Shown one piece after another: positions 5,939-6,284 of a DNA stretch of 6,284 nt. The notes beneath the pieces are model-generated. The model was not told the origin of the DNA and ran no database searches. It saw nothing but the letters and a program-made list of their open reading frames with translations. Source of the stretch: Candidatus Zhuqueibacterota bacterium 4484_188 (GTDB lineage Bacteria; Calditrichota; Calditrichia; RBG-13-44-9); the NCBI GenBank assembly GCA_002049825.1, contig MVCZ01000183.1, forward strand, positions 1-6,284, written 5' to 3'. The translations under genes were made by a program, and so were the position numbers. The first letter of the stretch is position 1, and the number at the start of each line of letters is the position of its first letter.

Positions 5939-6284
5939 TTATGAATATTGGATCTCTTGCAGAAACAATCCCTGCGGCGGAGCAGCGGTTCCGGCGAGAC
6001 GCCGGTCCTTTGATTGAAAAATGTGCTGAAACTGCTCGACAGTAAACCGCCCCCGGGCAACATCCACCATGGTTCCTACGATGCTTCTGACCATACCGTG
6101 AAGAAATCGATTGGCAACAATTCGGTACACAAAAAAATCGCCTTCCCGGAACCAGCGGGATTCATACACCCCGGTTAAGGCGGTAATAGACCTGCCAGCA
6201 AAAATTGCGGTAAATGGCGGTTGGTTCAAACAACAGGTAGTAGTGATAGGTTCGTTTCCGGGCGTCGAAACGGGCGTTAAATTT
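5939..6284 (-). pseudogene. truA: tRNA pseudouridine synthase TruA, 3' part, with internal deletion and frame change
   Basis: TruA makes pseudouridine at positions 38-40 of the tRNA anticodon stem. The gene enters from the right edge, so its start and catalytic Asp are outside the window. From 6284 one frame reads FNARFDARKRTYHYYL and on to CWQVYYRLN, a good match to the central TruA region, and then stops at 6162-6164. The frame one base off picks up at about 6178 with TGVYESRWFREGD, FLHGMVRSIVGTM, KDRRLAG and APPQGLFL, and ends at 5939-5941 with the usual TruA C-terminus. Between the parts about 30-33 residues of the family are missing, including the G-x-HDF-x-F segment. The TTG at 6227-6229 that opens the second frame is not a real start. 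Either the gene is inactivated or the assembly dropped about 95-100 bases here. Confidence 0.85.

Overview
All genes in this window lie on the minus strand and form one tightly packed, operon-like run. In the direction of transcription, from the right-hand end to the left, the order is: truA (3' part, broken), an htrA/degP-type lipoprotein protease (frameshifted in its PDZ domain), purB, a shortened and divergent purC-like gene, psd, pssA, purS, purQ, a small DUF4321-like membrane protein (short), and tatA. There are no RNA genes, insertion sequences, CRISPR arrays or convincing terminators. The longest gap without a gene is about 74 bases.

The window suggests a Gram-negative bacterium of moderate GC content, probably in or near the FCB (Fibrobacteres-Chlorobi-Bacteroidetes) superphylum, for example Calditrichota or KSB1-like lineages. 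The reasons are a separate three-subunit type FGAM synthase (PurS and PurQ), an archaeal-type short phosphatidylserine decarboxylase next to pssA, a lipoprotein HtrA, and a DUF4321-like protein beside tatA. This placement is inference from gene types and has not been tested by any search.

Functionally the run mixes four themes: de novo purine synthesis (PurB, PurC-like, PurS, PurQ), phosphatidylethanolamine synthesis (PssA makes phosphatidylserine, Psd decarboxylates it), envelope protein traffic and quality control (TatA, HtrA), and tRNA modification (TruA). Most junctions have short gaps or 4-base overlaps typical of translational coupling.

The most notable signal is a series of lesions. 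Three genes (truA, htrA, purC) lack an internal or N-terminal block of roughly 14 to 40 codons that their families have. In truA and htrA the reading frame also changes at the join. The DUF4321-like gene may be a fourth case. purB, psd, pssA, purS, purQ and tatA look whole. This may reflect small deletions introduced by assembly, or real decay. Separately, the purC-like protein has lost several residues that are near-invariant in SAICAR synthetases, which a simple deletion cannot explain. It may be a pseudoenzyme or a diverged paralogue.
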